Positions 45,992 to 55,076 of a stretch of DNA of 64,000 nucleotides are shown here, one piece after another (position 1 is the first letter of the stretch; each line of letters starts with the position of its first letter). A model generated the notes under the pieces. It had not been told where the DNA came from and searched no databases. It saw only the letters and a list, made by a program, of their open reading frames with translations. The position numbers and the translations under genes were made by a program. Source of the DNA: Fischerella muscicola PCC 7414 (lineage in GTDB: Bacteria; Cyanobacteriota; Cyanobacteriia; Cyanobacteriales; Nostocaceae); assembly GCF_000317205.1 (NCBI RefSeq), contig NZ_AJLK01000167.1, positions 19,517 to 83,516 of the forward strand, read 5' to 3'.

Positions 45992-48259
45992 TCAATAACA
46001 TTCGTGAAGAGAACTTTGATCCCTAATTTCCAATCGCACCACAGCATTATAATCTGGTACACCTTCGCGCGATCGCTTGCCTTTATCTAGCAACACATTT
46101 CCCTCTGGCCAGTGAATCTGTAAATTACCAGGCTGAATAGGCGCAATATAAACTCTACCCTGAAACTCTCCCAACTCATTTTTGAGAATCACCGCATCCC
46201 CTGCTTTCAAACCCAATCTATTTGCATCCGTAGCATTCATTAACACTGCTTCCCGGAATGCACCAGTAATGGCATCTTTGGGTTCTTGTACCATACTGTT
46301 GAATTGTTTACCCCGGCGGGTTGCCACTAAAAAACAATCTGCTGGTAAAGGATCATTGCTATGCACTCCCACAGTTGGGGATAATGGTGCAAAATGTGCT
46401 TTGCCATCTACTGTAGGGAAATTCCAGCCAAAGCACAGATGCGAACCACCATACTGAAATTGGTCGCCTGCTTGCTGCAAGTGTTGAATACCAGCATACT
46501 GGGGGATGACTTGGGCAATTTCTTGCCGCATCGCAGCCGTATTCTCAAAATGTAAAGATGCGACATGTCGTGTCTCTACAACGCGCCTTGCTAATTCCAT
46601 AAACACTTCCCACTCCGGACGTGCTTCACCTATCCTCGGACCAGGAATTTCTGGACTGAAAATGACTCGGCGTTCGGTGCTAGTCTGTGTTACACCTCCA
46701 GGAATTTCGTAGCGAGTTGTTGCGGGTAAAAGTACCACAGTATCACTTGGTTCCACCAACATTTGACTAGACAAAACAATGTCCATATGAACTCGCAACG
46801 GTACACGCTGGAGGGCATCTTCTACGTAGTCAGGTTCTGGCAACACTTCCAAGAAATTTCCACCTACAGAGAACAAAACATCTAGTTGGCTGTTGTATGC
46901 AGCATCGATCATCTCTGGGGCAATTAAACCCTTACTTGTAGGCACTGCAAACCCCCAAAGCTGGCTTAACTGGGCAGCATTTTCGGGACTTATCGGTTTA
47001 CCACCAGGAAACACAGTTGCGTAACACCCCATCTCCGCACCACCCTGCACCCCAGAGTGGCCGCGAATTGGCATCAAACCGCATCCTTCCCGGCCAACAA
47101 AGCCCTTAGTCAGAGCAAGATTAATAATAGCTCTAACATTATCTTCACCACATTCATGCTGTGTAATGCCCATACTCCATACAAACACAGCTTTTTGGGC
47201 TTCCCCCACCATTTTGGCAAAGGCGTACATCTGCTCGCGAGTACTGCCTGAAAGTTTCTCTAACTCTTCCCAAGATTGATTGGCAATAGTTGCTTTTAGT
47301 TCTGCAAAACCAGTGGTGTAGCGGTTAATAAACGACTCGTCTACCCAACCATTGGCAATCATATGCTTGATGACGCCATTTAAAAATGCTATGTCGCCAC
47401 CCATGTTTACCAAAAAGAAATCTTCGGCAAATTTAGTACCAAACAAAGCACTTTCAGGAATAGAGGGAACCCAGTAACGTTCCATTCCTGGTTCGCGGTA
47501 GGTGTTAATGACAACTATTTTTGTACCTGCTTTCTTGGCGTAATGTAGATATTTGACGGTTACAGGCTGATTATTAGCGACATTTGAGCCGATGAAGACT
47601 AATAAATCAGTACCCACCCAGTCTTTATAAGAACAGGTAGTCGCACCTACACCCAATGCTGCTTTCAGTCCGGCGGTACTAGGAGAATGACAAATACGGG
47701 CAGCATTATCAATATTATTTGTTCCCATCGCCCGCACGGCTTTTTGGGTGGCGTAGTAAGTTTCGTTAACAGTGCCACGACTAGTAATGTAGAAACTGAG
47801 GCGGTCTGGTGTAGTAGCACGAATACGAGTAGCAATTACATCTAAAGCCTCATCCCAGCTAACTCGACGGAAACCTTTTTCGCCACATCGGCGGATCATA
47901 GGATAAGGGAGACGTCCTAATTCTCGTAGTTCAGAACTTTTGTGCATCTGTAGCTGTCCCACATCTGCCAATAAATTAGGGTCAAAGGCTGGCATTGTGT
48001 TCATACGTAATAACCGCAGTCTGACATTACATAGATGTATTCCATCTAACGTCCAATCTTGCATTCCGGTTGTACCTAAAGCGCAACCGTCACAAACTCC
48101 CTGATTAAGAATATTCCAAGCATAGGGTAAGCGATCGCGCGACAACCAAATCGCTCGAAATACCTCCCAATAGTTATTTGGATACTGTTCTCCAATGCCA
48201 AATGGTTTCCAACTTGCCCAGTTCGACGGTGTCCAACGCTTTTTCGGTTTCCGCAACAT
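45992..48259 (-). CDS. Molybdopterin oxidoreductase, FdhF/YdeP-type alpha subunit
   Basis: 755 aa, the length of the YdeP subfamily (formate dehydrogenase alpha-like). N-terminal CDGCALGTTG replaces the full four-Cys [4Fe-4S] pattern of classical formate dehydrogenases. The likely Mo ligand is Cys190 in NAARICHSPST. bis-MGD-binding parts are seen around GCGLMPIRGHSGVQGG and, in the C-terminal barrel, NATDANRLGLKAGDAVILKN. The substrate is unknown (acid-resistance link in E. coli YdeP). No electron-transfer subunit or Mo-cofactor gene is adjacent. The receiver gene at 48282 is 22 bp upstream on the same strand. Confidence 0.9.
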   Translation of the reverse strand: MLRKPKKRWTPSNWASWKPFGIGEQYPNNYWEVFRAIWLSRDRLPYAWNILNQGVCDGCALGTTGMQDWTLDGIHLCNVRLRLLRMNTMPAFDPNLLADVGQLQMHKSSELRELGRLPYPMIRRCGEKGFRRVSWDEALDVIATRIRATTPDRLSFYITSRGTVNETYYATQKAVRAMGTNNIDNAARICHSPSTAGLKAALGVGATTCSYKDWVGTDLLVFIGSNVANNQPVTVKYLHYAKKAGTKIVVINTYREPGMERYWVPSIPESALFGTKFAEDFFLVNMGGDIAFLNGVIKHMIANGWVDESFINRYTTGFAELKATIANQSWEELEKLSGSTREQMYAFAKMVGEAQKAVFVWSMGITQHECGEDNVRAIINLALTKGFVGREGCGLMPIRGHSGVQGGAEMGCYATVFPGGKPISPENAAQLSQLWGFAVPTSKGLIAPEMIDAAYNSQLDVLFSVGGNFLEVLPEPDYVEDALQRVPLRVHMDIVLSSQMLVEPSDTVVLLPATTRYEIPGGVTQTSTERRVIFSPEIPGPRIGEARPEWEVFMELARRVVETRHVASLHFENTAAMRQEIAQVIPQYAGIQHLQQAGDQFQYGGSHLCFGWNFPTVDGKAHFAPLSPTVGVHSNDPLPADCFLVATRRGKQFNSMVQEPKDAITGAFREAVLMNATDANRLGLKAGDAVILKNELGEFQGRVYIAPIQPGNLQIHWPEGNVLLDKGKRSREGVPDYNAVVRLEIRDQSSLHECY

Positions 48260-48281
48260 AACCCTGGATGCAATAATTAGT

Positions 48282-48674
48282 TCATTGTAAAATCGCTTGG
48301 ACTTGAGCTAACAGAGTCTCAGGGTCAACAGGTTTACGAATAATTCCATCCACCCTTACTTTACACTCCTCTTCGACAAGTCCTTGTTCGTGTGCTGTAA
48401 TCAGTATAATAGGCAGAGATTGGCAATCAGGGTTTTGTTGAACACGAAAAGCAACTTCGTACCCATTCATCCCTGGCATCATCACGTCCAGTAGAAGCAA
48501 ATCAAAAGTTTCTACTTCAATTTTGGCAAGCGCCGCCTCTCCAGAATTTACTGTGTCAACGGTATAACCCTCCAGTTCTAAAATCATTTGGAGGAAATAG
48601 CAGTTGTCCTCAACATCATCACAGACAAGAATGTGCTTGTTAGCACAGTTTTGCGATGCTCCTCTACCAACCAT
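48282..48674 (-). CDS. Single-domain response regulator
   Basis: 130 aa, CheY-like receiver only. Acidic pair in VCDDVEDN, phospho-Asp in LLLLDVMMPGMNGYE, Thr/Ser switch in LITAHE, Lys in IRKPVDP; all key residues kept. No output domain, so it signals by protein contact. 22 bp upstream of the molybdopterin oxidoreductase gene, so cotranscription is likely. Confidence 0.9.
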   Translation of the reverse strand: MVGRGASQNCANKHILVCDDVEDNCYFLQMILELEGYTVDTVNSGEAALAKIEVETFDLLLLDVMMPGMNGYEVAFRVQQNPDCQSLPIILITAHEQGLVEEECKVRVDGIIRKPVDPETLLAQVQAILQ

Positions 48675-48819
48675 AGGTTAATTAACACCATAACTATTTT
48701 CTTGTCATGTGTACCGAGACAACTACTTTCTTTTCTTCCTACTAAGGATTTACTTGCTGTCTTCCACTCGAGGAATTAACATAACATTAAGTTTGTTTGT
48801 AAACCTGACAACAGGATAT

Positions 48820-49211
48820 TTATTGCGGCAACAGGTTTGAGATCACTTTCACCAACTCATCAGGATCAAATGGTTTGACTATACACGTAGAGAACCCCGC
48901 CTCCAAAGCAATAGCAGCTGCTTCCTGCTTCACAAGCGCTGTTAAAGAATGGCTGGAATCTGTCCCATCTCTCCTTCGAGGTTTCTGACGTTGCGAATGA
49001 ATGAATAACCATCCTCATCAGGCATGGCAATATCGCTAATTAAAATATCTGGTTTCCACAGCCGGATCACCTGAAGGGCTTCACAGGTTGATGCTGTCGA
49101 ACTCACTTGAGCATGATATTGCTCAATAATGAACCTCACTAACTCAAGGGAATCGGCATCGTCATCTACCAGTAGTACCCGCAAACCATCTAGGACTTGT
49201 AGGGCTTTCAT
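48820..49211 (-). pseudogene. Single-domain response regulator with one-base frameshift
   Basis: ATG at 49211. First frame: acidic pair in LLVDDDADS, phospho-Asp in ILISDIAMPDEDGY, ending at a stop just after GQIPAIL (48942). In the next frame the chain continues TALVKQEAAAIALEAGF, STCIVKPFDPDELVKVI, SNLLPQ to TAA at 48822-48820, the expected receiver C-terminus with its Lys. The span is 392 bases, one short of 131 codons. Restoring one base (ATT-GCT-TTA-ACA in place of ATTCTTTAACA) gives the family text IALTA. The truncated form lacks the Thr and Lys of the active site. Confidence 0.85.
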
Positions 49212-50087
49212 TTCTGAACAGTTTGTACCACTTTAAAATGGTCGCACAAATTGCCCAGCCAATTGCAACAGCCCTTAAATGTTAGAGCGATCGCTCTACA
49301 TATTTAATTCCTCTAGAGTGAGAAGCTGGCAAGGTTTTTGTATGAAATCAAGGAGTTAGCTTTATTTATACAGCCATACTTACTACTAACCTTTGATTTA
49401 AAAAAGCTTTATTTATATGTTTTTTGATGAGTTTATCTTATCAAAGATAAGTTTATTTTTTTTGATGTATAAATTATGAACTTTAGTTGGGAAATATAAG
49501 CCTATGCATAAGCTAATTAACTTATACATTATGACATAGCTGTTTAACTTTTATCAGCTAAATTTCGGTGTTTCACCATCCGGATTTATTGTCTGAGTTT
49601 TGTAGAGAATGAATACGTATAAATCGATATGGTAAAAACCATAAACACCAGGTTATTAGTTTCTGAAAAATAGCATGAGTTGAATTATGTTAATTTTAAA
49701 CACCGTATTATTGACATTAAAATATAGTTTTATTTTTGCAATTTCTCTAACTGTAATTACTAAAATTATTAGATAAAAGTTACTCACATAAATAGAACAT
49801 ACAGAGAATTCTCAAGACTTAAGGGTAATCATCAAGCTGCTAAAAACTGCTGTAAACACTATGAAAAGTGATTTTTATATAAAAAAACAAAATTTGAAGG
49901 CAACCAAGATGATACTAAATTGCTGTTTAAATAAACACATTAGTAAAAGCAAATTGTGATTTATTTACTACATTTTCATTTTTGACAAGTAATCAAGCTG
50001 AAGATGAATGTCAAAAAAAGCAGCTGTTAATGCTAAGTTAACTATTTTTGAAAAATTTCTAAATAAATCTAGATAAGAGAGATAACA
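49212..50087. other. Long A/T-rich leader region of patS
   Basis: About 880 bp with no gene. Its plus-strand end leads into patS. It holds a DIF1-like TCCGGA element at 49579 about 500 bp before the patS start. Long leaders with several start sites, some heterocyst-specific, are known for Anabaena patS. Confidence 0.6.
49579..49610 (+). promoter_or_regulatory. Candidate heterocyst-specific (DIF1-type) promoter of patS
   Basis: TCCGGA at 49579-49584, then 18-20 nt, then TAGAGAAT (49603-49610) as a weak -10. The predicted start near 49615 is about 470 nt before the patS ATG. TCCGGA at -35 is the DIF1 motif reported for differentiation-induced promoters in Anabaena. Position and match are by eye; a chance hexamer is possible. 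Confidence 0.5.
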
Positions 50088-50129
50088 ATGCAATTTGATC
50101 CTTCTAGTGAACGTGGTAGTGGTAGATAA
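50088..50129 (+). CDS. patS: PatS heterocyst-inhibition peptide (13 aa)
   Basis: The frame reads MQFDPSSERGSGR and stop. The C-terminal ERGSGR is that of Anabaena sp. PCC 7120 PatS (17 aa), whose RGSGR pentapeptide (or a slightly longer C-terminal peptide) moves between cells and binds HetR to block heterocyst formation in neighbours. An AGAGAG-type RBS is 8-13 bases upstream. The gene lies tail to tail with tsaE/hetY (14 bp between the stops), the same arrangement as patS and hetY (asl2301/alr2300) in Anabaena as I recall it. Motif, length, synteny and long leader agree. It is far below usual gene-finder limits. The four residues more N-terminal are unlike the Anabaena sequence, as is common for PatS. 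Confidence 0.9.
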   Translation: MQFDPSSERGSGR

Positions 50130-50142
50130 CAACATTCATACC

Positions 50143-50619
50143 TCAGCTACCAATATAGTCTTTAAAAACAGCCAAAATTTCTGCACTGATGGTGAAATTA
50201 CATGAAGTAATCTCAACATGACGATGTCCTTGCTCTTCATGACTCAAATGCAGACTGAGATAACTATATGGTTGATAGGGCATTCTGTCCGCCCATTCAA
50301 TCGCCACTATTCCTGGCACAACCTCAACACCTTCCCAGTAGGTTTCTAAAGTTAAAGCTGCTACTTCTTGCGGTTCTAGGCGATACAGATCTAGATGATA
50401 GAGAGGAAGCCGCCCTGTTGTATATTCATTAATGAGAGTAAAAGTAGGACTGACAATTGGTTCCTTGATGCCCAAGCCTTCGCCAATACCTTGTACCAGA
50501 GTAGTTTTACCAGCACCTAAATCACCTTCTAACAAAATCACAGTATTAGCACTCAGGTATTGACCCAGAGTAATACCGAGCGATCGCGTTACCTCAGCAT
50601 CAGTAAGAAAAAATTTCAT
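50143..50619 (-). CDS. tsaE: tRNA t6A-synthesis ATPase TsaE (HetY)
   Basis: 158 aa. Walker A LEGDLGAGKTTLVQ, SPTFTLINEY, and LYHLDLYRL; the E-W-A-D motif is in IVAIEWADRM. TsaE (YjeE) is the ATPase partner of TsaB/TsaD in threonylcarbamoyl-adenosine tRNA modification. The Anabaena orthologue is HetY, reported to affect heterocyst development, and it lies beside patS, as here. Stop codon 14 bp from the patS stop on the opposite strand. Confidence 0.95.
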   Translation of the reverse strand: MKFFLTDAEVTRSLGITLGQYLSANTVILLEGDLGAGKTTLVQGIGEGLGIKEPIVSPTFTLINEYTTGRLPLYHLDLYRLEPQEVAALTLETYWEGVEVVPGIVAIEWADRMPYQPYSYLSLHLSHEEQGHRHVEITSCNFTISAEILAVFKDYIGS

Positions 50620-50963
50620 AATTTAGTCAAAAGATATTGGTTAGTGGTTAGTGGTTAGTGGTTAGTGGTTGATTGTTGGTTGTTGATTGTTGGTTGTTAG
50701 TGGTTAGTGGTTAGTGGTTGATTGTTGGTTGTTGATTGTTGGTTGTTGTACCAGACGTGCCATGGCACGTCTCTACAGTGGTTAGTGGTTTATTACCCGT
50801 CATACTCCCCATCACCCCATCACCCCATCTCCCCATCACCCCATCTCCCCATTGCCCCATCTCCCCATCACCCCATCTCCCCATCTCCCCATCTCCCCAT
50901 TGCCCCATCTCCCCATCTCCCCATTGCCCCATCACCCCATCTCCCCATCTCCCCACCCCAACC
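50620..50963. repeat. 344-bp block of tandem repeats and a palindrome
   Basis: 50636-50747: two near-identical arrays of GGTTAGT heptamers followed by GATTGTTGGTTGTT units. 50753-50772: perfect core AGACGTGCCATGGCACGTCT of the palindromic repeat seen at 42006. 50806-50956: CCCCATC(A/T)C units repeated many times (about 15). Several overlapping frames through the last array encode Pro/His/Ser or Gly/Asp/Trp repeats and are not genes. Confidence 0.85.
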
Positions 50964-52334
50964 TCATCTCGCGTGATGCGCTCCACTGTACCACCGCAAT
51001 AACACCTTTGCTAATCTTTGGGGATCATGGCGCACGCAACCTGTGTCATCTTCGTGCATGACGTTAGCTAAAACAATCCTTCGCCCTAATTTGGTGACAT
51101 CTTCGCGATCTAAAAAGACAGGATGGGAGTGTTGTTGTGCGTAACGTATCAGGGCGCGTTCTGAAGGAGATTTTTTGTGTACCAGCACAGCATTAAATAA
51201 ACGTCTACCACCGCAAGCAGCATCTATTGCCCGAATATGGTCAGCTACACTAAATCCTTGGGTTTCTCCTGGTTGAGTCATGATGTTGCAGACATAAATA
51301 CAGGGTGCAACTGACGCAGCGATCGCATCAGCAATTTCTGGTACTAAGAGATTAGGAATGACGCTAGTATACAGACTACCAGGCCCCATAATTATATAGT
51401 CAGCTTCTTTAATTGCCTTAATTGCCGCAGGCAAAGCAGGTGGATTCACAGGCAGACAACCAATCTTAACAATATTACCTCCAGCTTCGGTAATTTTAGA
51501 CTCTCCTTCTATGCGACGACCATCAGATAATTCAGCCCACAAACGCACATCACTTAGAGTTGCTGGTAAAACTTGTCCCCGGATAGCAAGTACTTTAGAA
51601 CTAGCAGCAACTGCCCGTTCCAAATCACCGGTAATTTCGCTCATCGCGGTTAAGAACAAATTACCAAAGCTGTGACCAGTCAAACCATCACCGACTTGAA
51701 AGCGATATTGAAACAGTTCTGTGAGTAATTTTTCTTCATCCGCTAAGGCTGCCAAACAATTGCGAATGTCCCCAGGTGGTAAAACACCAAATTCTCGACG
51801 CAAGCGCCCAGAAGATCCGCCATCATCAGCGACAGTAACAATAGCAGTAATATTAGCGCTGTAATGTTTGAGTCCTCTTAGTAAAGTAGAAAGTCCTGTA
51901 CCGCCTCCAATCACAACTATTTTTGGCCCTCGGTATAGTCGGCGATGCGCCAACAGCACGTCTACTAATTCTTCGTCACTATTAGGTCGTAGGACTTCAG
52001 TAATTGAACCCACTGTGCGGGTTTGTCCCCAAAGTAGCAACAATAATCCACACAGCAAAACTAGAGGTCCACTAATATAGTTCGGTATGATCTCAGTGAT
52101 TGCTCCCAGAAAACCCCTCACTAATTCCAGCGCCCAGAAAATCGGTGTTAGCTTAATCCAAATTGCCAACCCCAGAGATGCTAGCAACACACCCCCGATG
52201 CTAATTAACAACCAACGTTTCACCGATAGTCCCGGTGACAACCATTTGAACCACTGATTAACTCGGTGGGGAGTGCGACGGCACGACTGCTTTTGTAAAG
52301 CGTTAAGGGCTTGTCTGAGAAAACCAATTGACAT
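50964..52334 (-). CDS. YvcK/CofD-like family protein with membrane N-terminus
   Basis: 456 aa. Two hydrophobic segments (about 43-62 and 88-103) precede a YvcK domain (from about 135): [72 protein letters not shown]. YvcK proteins bind UDP-sugars and influence cell-wall and central carbon metabolism; they lack proven catalysis. The membrane extension is typical of cyanobacterial forms. The stop lies inside the CCCCATC-repeat flank. Confidence 0.92.
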   Translation of the reverse strand: MSIGFLRQALNALQKQSCRRTPHRVNQWFKWLSPGLSVKRWLLISIGGVLLASLGLAIWIKLTPIFWALELVRGFLGAITEIIPNYISGPLVLLCGLLLLLWGQTRTVGSITEVLRPNSDEELVDVLLAHRRLYRGPKIVVIGGGTGLSTLLRGLKHYSANITAIVTVADDGGSSGRLRREFGVLPPGDIRNCLAALADEEKLLTELFQYRFQVGDGLTGHSFGNLFLTAMSEITGDLERAVAASSKVLAIRGQVLPATLSDVRLWAELSDGRRIEGESKITEAGGNIVKIGCLPVNPPALPAAIKAIKEADYIIMGPGSLYTSVIPNLLVPEIADAIAASVAPCIYVCNIMTQPGETQGFSVADHIRAIDAACGGRRLFNAVLVHKKSPSERALIRYAQQHSHPVFLDREDVTKLGRRIVLANVMHEDDTGCVRHDPQRLAKVLLRWYSGAHHAR

Positions 52335-52603
52335 ACCTAAAAAGAAGCGTTGATAAAAACTTAATGATTAACAGAAAATTTACACTACCTGGTTTATACC
52401 TTAAATGTCGGATTATTACATTTGTGATTGCACGAAAGGGTGTAAGTCTTTAAAACAGGGGTAAAGATTAATGGATATTTAAAGGAGTTAGTATTGTCCC
52501 CCCTACCTTACACTCTTATACCCCTACATAGATTAAAAGCACCCTGTTAAAGTTGCCGATCTGCCCGAGAAAACAAAATTATGGTCGAGTTAATTTGAAA
52601 TTA

Positions 52604-53095
52604 ATGGAAAAGCGAATTTTAGGATTAGACCCAGGTTTAGCAACCTTAGGATTTGGAACAATTATCTGCAATTCAAGCCAAGCCCAGCAGCGAGATACCA
52701 CAGTAGATATGTTAGATTTCGGTGTGATTAGTACAGCGGCTGATGCGGAAATGGGGCAGAGGTTACGTACATTGTACGAAGATTTACACACTTTGATTGA
52801 GGATTTACAACCTAATTTGGTGGCAATTGAAAAACTATTTTTCTATCGTATGGGGAATACTATCTTAGTTGCTCAAGCCCGGGGTGTCATCATGCTGGTT
52901 TTGGCACAACATAATCTTCCGTACTTAGAGTTTACCCCTGCTCAAATTAAACAAGCATTAACAGGGTACGGCAATGCAGAAAAATATGAAGTTCAACAAG
53001 CCGTAGCGCGAGAGTTAAATTTAGATTATGTTCCTCGTCCAGATGATGCCGCAGATGCTTTGGCAGTCGCTTTGACGGCCTTATTTCAGTATTGA
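52604..53095 (+). CDS. ruvC: Crossover junction endodeoxyribonuclease RuvC
   Basis: 163 aa from ATG 52604; the open frame extends upstream to 52553 but [18 protein letters not shown] is the family start. Acidic catalytic residues: Asp in LDPG, Glu in IEKLFF, two Asp in [13 protein letters not shown]. Dimer that cuts Holliday junctions, the partner of RuvAB (ruvA is at 13918). Preceded by a repeat-rich leader; followed 25 bp later by the aquaporin remnant. Confidence 0.97.
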   Translation: MEKRILGLDPGLATLGFGTIICNSSQAQQRDTTVDMLDFGVISTAADAEMGQRLRTLYEDLHTLIEDLQPNLVAIEKLFFYRMGNTILVAQARGVIMLVLAQHNLPYLEFTPAQIKQALTGYGNAEKYEVQQAVARELNLDYVPRPDDAADALAVALTALFQY

Positions 53096-53119
53096 TGATA
53101 GTAGATTGCTCTCAAAAGC

Positions 53120-53419
53120 GATCGCTATCAGGGTTTTGCACTGATTGCCATTGGTATGGCACTGACACTAATTCATTTGATTAGCATTCCCATAACTAAT
53201 ACATCGGTGAATCCTGCTCGTAGTACTGGTCCTGCGCTTTTTGCTGGTGTAGAAATGTTTAGGCAAGTGTGGATGTTTTGGGTAGCTCCTATTTTAGGCG
53301 CAATCTTGGCAGGCTTGTTTTATTCAAGCGCTTTAGGTGAATCAGGAGCGCAAGTTGTAGGTGAGGCAGAATCTGGCTCTTCAAGAGATATAGGTGAGGG
53401 GGGTTATTCGCGACGATAG
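53120..53419 (+). pseudogene. Aquaporin Z remnant (C-terminal third)
   Basis: The frame from about 53120 reads [20 protein letters not shown], then [16 protein letters not shown] with the second NPA motif, [19 protein letters not shown] and a short tail to 53419. This is the last two membrane segments of a bacterial AqpZ-type channel. The first four helices and the first NPA box are missing; the frame opens only 20 codons upstream, right after the ruvC stop. Not functional as a pore. Confidence 0.85.
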
Positions 53420-53526
53420 TACGTGAAGTGGAGTAAGAAGGATAAACAGTAAAAATATATCACCAGAGTGCCATGAAGTGCTATTTGGTCTAATATCAAT
53501 CCGCGAAAATACGTTTTCTCACTTAA

Positions 53527-53564
53527 ACAAAAAGATGCTTCCAGTCAAAAAGACAAGAAGCATC
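53527..53564 (-). terminator. Rho-independent terminator downstream of the 47-aa gene
   Basis: On the minus strand: GATGCTTC ... GAAGCATC (8-bp perfect stem, inner GTC/GAC) followed by TTTTTGTTT. It lies about 100 nt after the stop of the small gene at 53660. Confidence 0.75.
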
Positions 53565-53591
53565 CAATATCAGTGTTTTGACTTTGGCGAC

Positions 53592-53629
53592 TTCACCATT
53601 TACAGTACTATTGTACTATAAACGGTGAA
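53592..53629 (-). other. Long hairpin in the 3' untranslated region of the 47-aa gene
   Basis: TTCACC-A-TTTA-C-AGTAC, loop TATT, then GTACT-A-TAAA-C-GGTGAA: 15 pairs with two symmetric mismatches. It lies between the 47-aa gene and its terminator, so the transcript has two stable 3' structures and might release a small RNA. Confidence 0.55.
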
Positions 53630-53659
53630 TCGCGACTACCAAGTGATAGCAGCAGGTAC

Positions 53660-53803
53660 TTACCCTCTTGTTAAACGGACATGTTCTAGAATTCGCTGTT
53701 TGCGATCGTTCGAGTTAGTGTTAAGGGTGGGCCTAATAAAATCGTTAGTACTCCGAGCTAGATGCTCCATGATTCGCTTTTGACGGTCAGATTGCGTAGC
53801 CAT
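53660..53803 (-). CDS. 47-aa protein with two RQ-R-IxEH repeats
   Basis: ATG 53803 to TAA 53660. The product starts MATQSDRQKRIMEHLARSTN and ends SNDRKQRILEHVRLTRG, two copies of a basic motif (S/N)DRQ-KRI-(M/L)EH(L/V) separated by a short linker. Each motif is an amphipathic helix. Support for a real gene: internal repeat conservation at protein but not DNA level, a strong terminator 100 nt downstream, and ordinary codon use. Similar short proteins with such repeats occur in cyanobacteria as far as I recall; no function is known to me. Confidence 0.7.
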   Translation of the reverse strand: MATQSDRQKRIMEHLARSTNDFIRPTLNTNSNDRKQRILEHVRLTRG

Positions 53804-54410
53804 AATCTAGTGTAAAATACTACTTACTTCTTAGACTTTGGGCTTTAACCAATCATTTGTCTTAGTACAATTTTAGCGAATACTAAAAATAGAATCGGAT
53901 AATATACTCCTGACATTTAATTATTGAAACTGAGTATTTTTACTCTTTATCTCATGTGCTGCCTTTTTCAAAGAATTGGTATTAGACTTTGAGCTAGCCA
54001 ATAATGAGAACTACATTATAAGAAAGTTAATATTATTAAGGCCCTTACCAATTAAAAATGACAACTCACAACTTAGCTTTAATTTGTGCCAACTTAATGT
54101 TCATAATCCTTACTTAAGCGACGGTATGGATTCCACCATGCAAAAGTGCGCTCAACAATCCGATGTCTCAGTAACACCTGAATCCTCAGATGAGAAGATT
54201 CATTTGTGTTTCTCCCTTAACATTTGTTTATAAACAACCTCTTAGAGAAAAGCTTGTGGAATAACTGCACTTGTTTTTAATTGTTTTCTACTGAACTGCT
54301 ACTTGAAAGAGTCTTAATAGGGGTTAATAGGGAAATTGATGTTGTGTTCCTTTACTTGTTATCTTTGCTTACGCAAATAAATTAGGATTAAAATTTTCAT
54401 GAGAACTTTC
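53804..54410. other. 607-bp spacer
   Basis: A/T-rich. It should hold the promoter of the 47-aa gene (minus) next to 53810. A 35-codon frame MDSTMQKCAQQSD... near 54127-54233 has no other support. Nothing else seen. Confidence 0.5.
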
Positions 54411-55076
54411 TTATAAACGTAACCGATAGCCCATACCTCTGACTGTTTCAATGCGATCGCCACCCAGCTTTTTGCGGAGATAACCCACATAAACATCCAC
54501 AACATTGGTACTGGGGTCATAATCATAACCCCAAGCATGGCTAAGCAGTTGCTGACGGCTGAGGACTTGCCCAGGATGACGCATGAAAGTTTCAGCTAAG
54601 ATAAACTCTTTAGCTGACAGTTCAATGGCGCGATTGCCTACTTTCATCTGACGTGTACGTAAGTCAAGAACAATGTCACCCAAACGCAGCAACATCTTAT
54701 CTTCACTTTTGGGCTGATAATCACGTAATCTCAGCCGTACCCTCGCTAAAAGTTCTTCAAATCGAAACGGCTTGGTAACGTAGTCATCTGCTCCTCCCTC
54801 CAAACCACTTACTTTGTCCTCTATGGAATCATGAGCAGTGAGAATAATCACAGGTATTTGTTGTCCCTGTCCGCGCAATTCTGACAATACTACCCATCCA
54901 TCTTTTCCAGGAAGACCAATATCTAAAACCAATAAATCAAATTCACCACTACAAGCCATCAAAATCGCTTGATTACCATCAGACACAACAGTAGTAGTGA
55001 ACCCATTAGCCTTAAAACCTTTCTCCAAAAAGTTGGCGATGCGAGGTTCATCCTCTGCTATTAAAATTCGGCTCAT
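54411..55076 (-). CDS. OmpR-family response regulator
   Basis: 221 aa. Receiver (1-115): acidic pair in IAEDEP, phospho-Asp in LLVLDIGLPGKDGW, Thr in ILTAHDS, Lys in VTKPFRFEEL. Winged-helix domain (125-221): LSAKEFILAETFMRHPGQVL, NVVDVYVGYLRKKLGG, IETVRGMGYRLRL. DNA-binding transcription factor for the kinase gene just upstream, whose stop overlaps this ATG by 4 bases (ATGA). The kinase-first order is less usual. Confidence 0.95.
   Translation of the reverse strand: MSRILIAEDEPRIANFLEKGFKANGFTTTVVSDGNQAILMACSGEFDLLVLDIGLPGKDGWVVLSELRGQGQQIPVIILTAHDSIEDKVSGLEGGADDYVTKPFRFEELLARVRLRLRDYQPKSEDKMLLRLGDIVLDLRTRQMKVGNRAIELSAKEFILAETFMRHPGQVLSRQQLLSHAWGYDYDPSTNVVDVYVGYLRKKLGGDRIETVRGMGYRLRL

Noticed and set aside
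50806..50956. CRISPR array
   Set aside because: Units are contiguous and about 9-17 bp, with no unique spacers and no cas genes.
50711..51061. Several frames through the CCCCATC array giving Pro/His/Ser or Gly/Asp/Trp repeats
   Set aside because: Simple tandem DNA repeat, open in all frames; no start signals or homology.
53976..54233. 85-codon plus-strand frame
   Set aside because: TTG start, no RBS, low-quality composition; no support.
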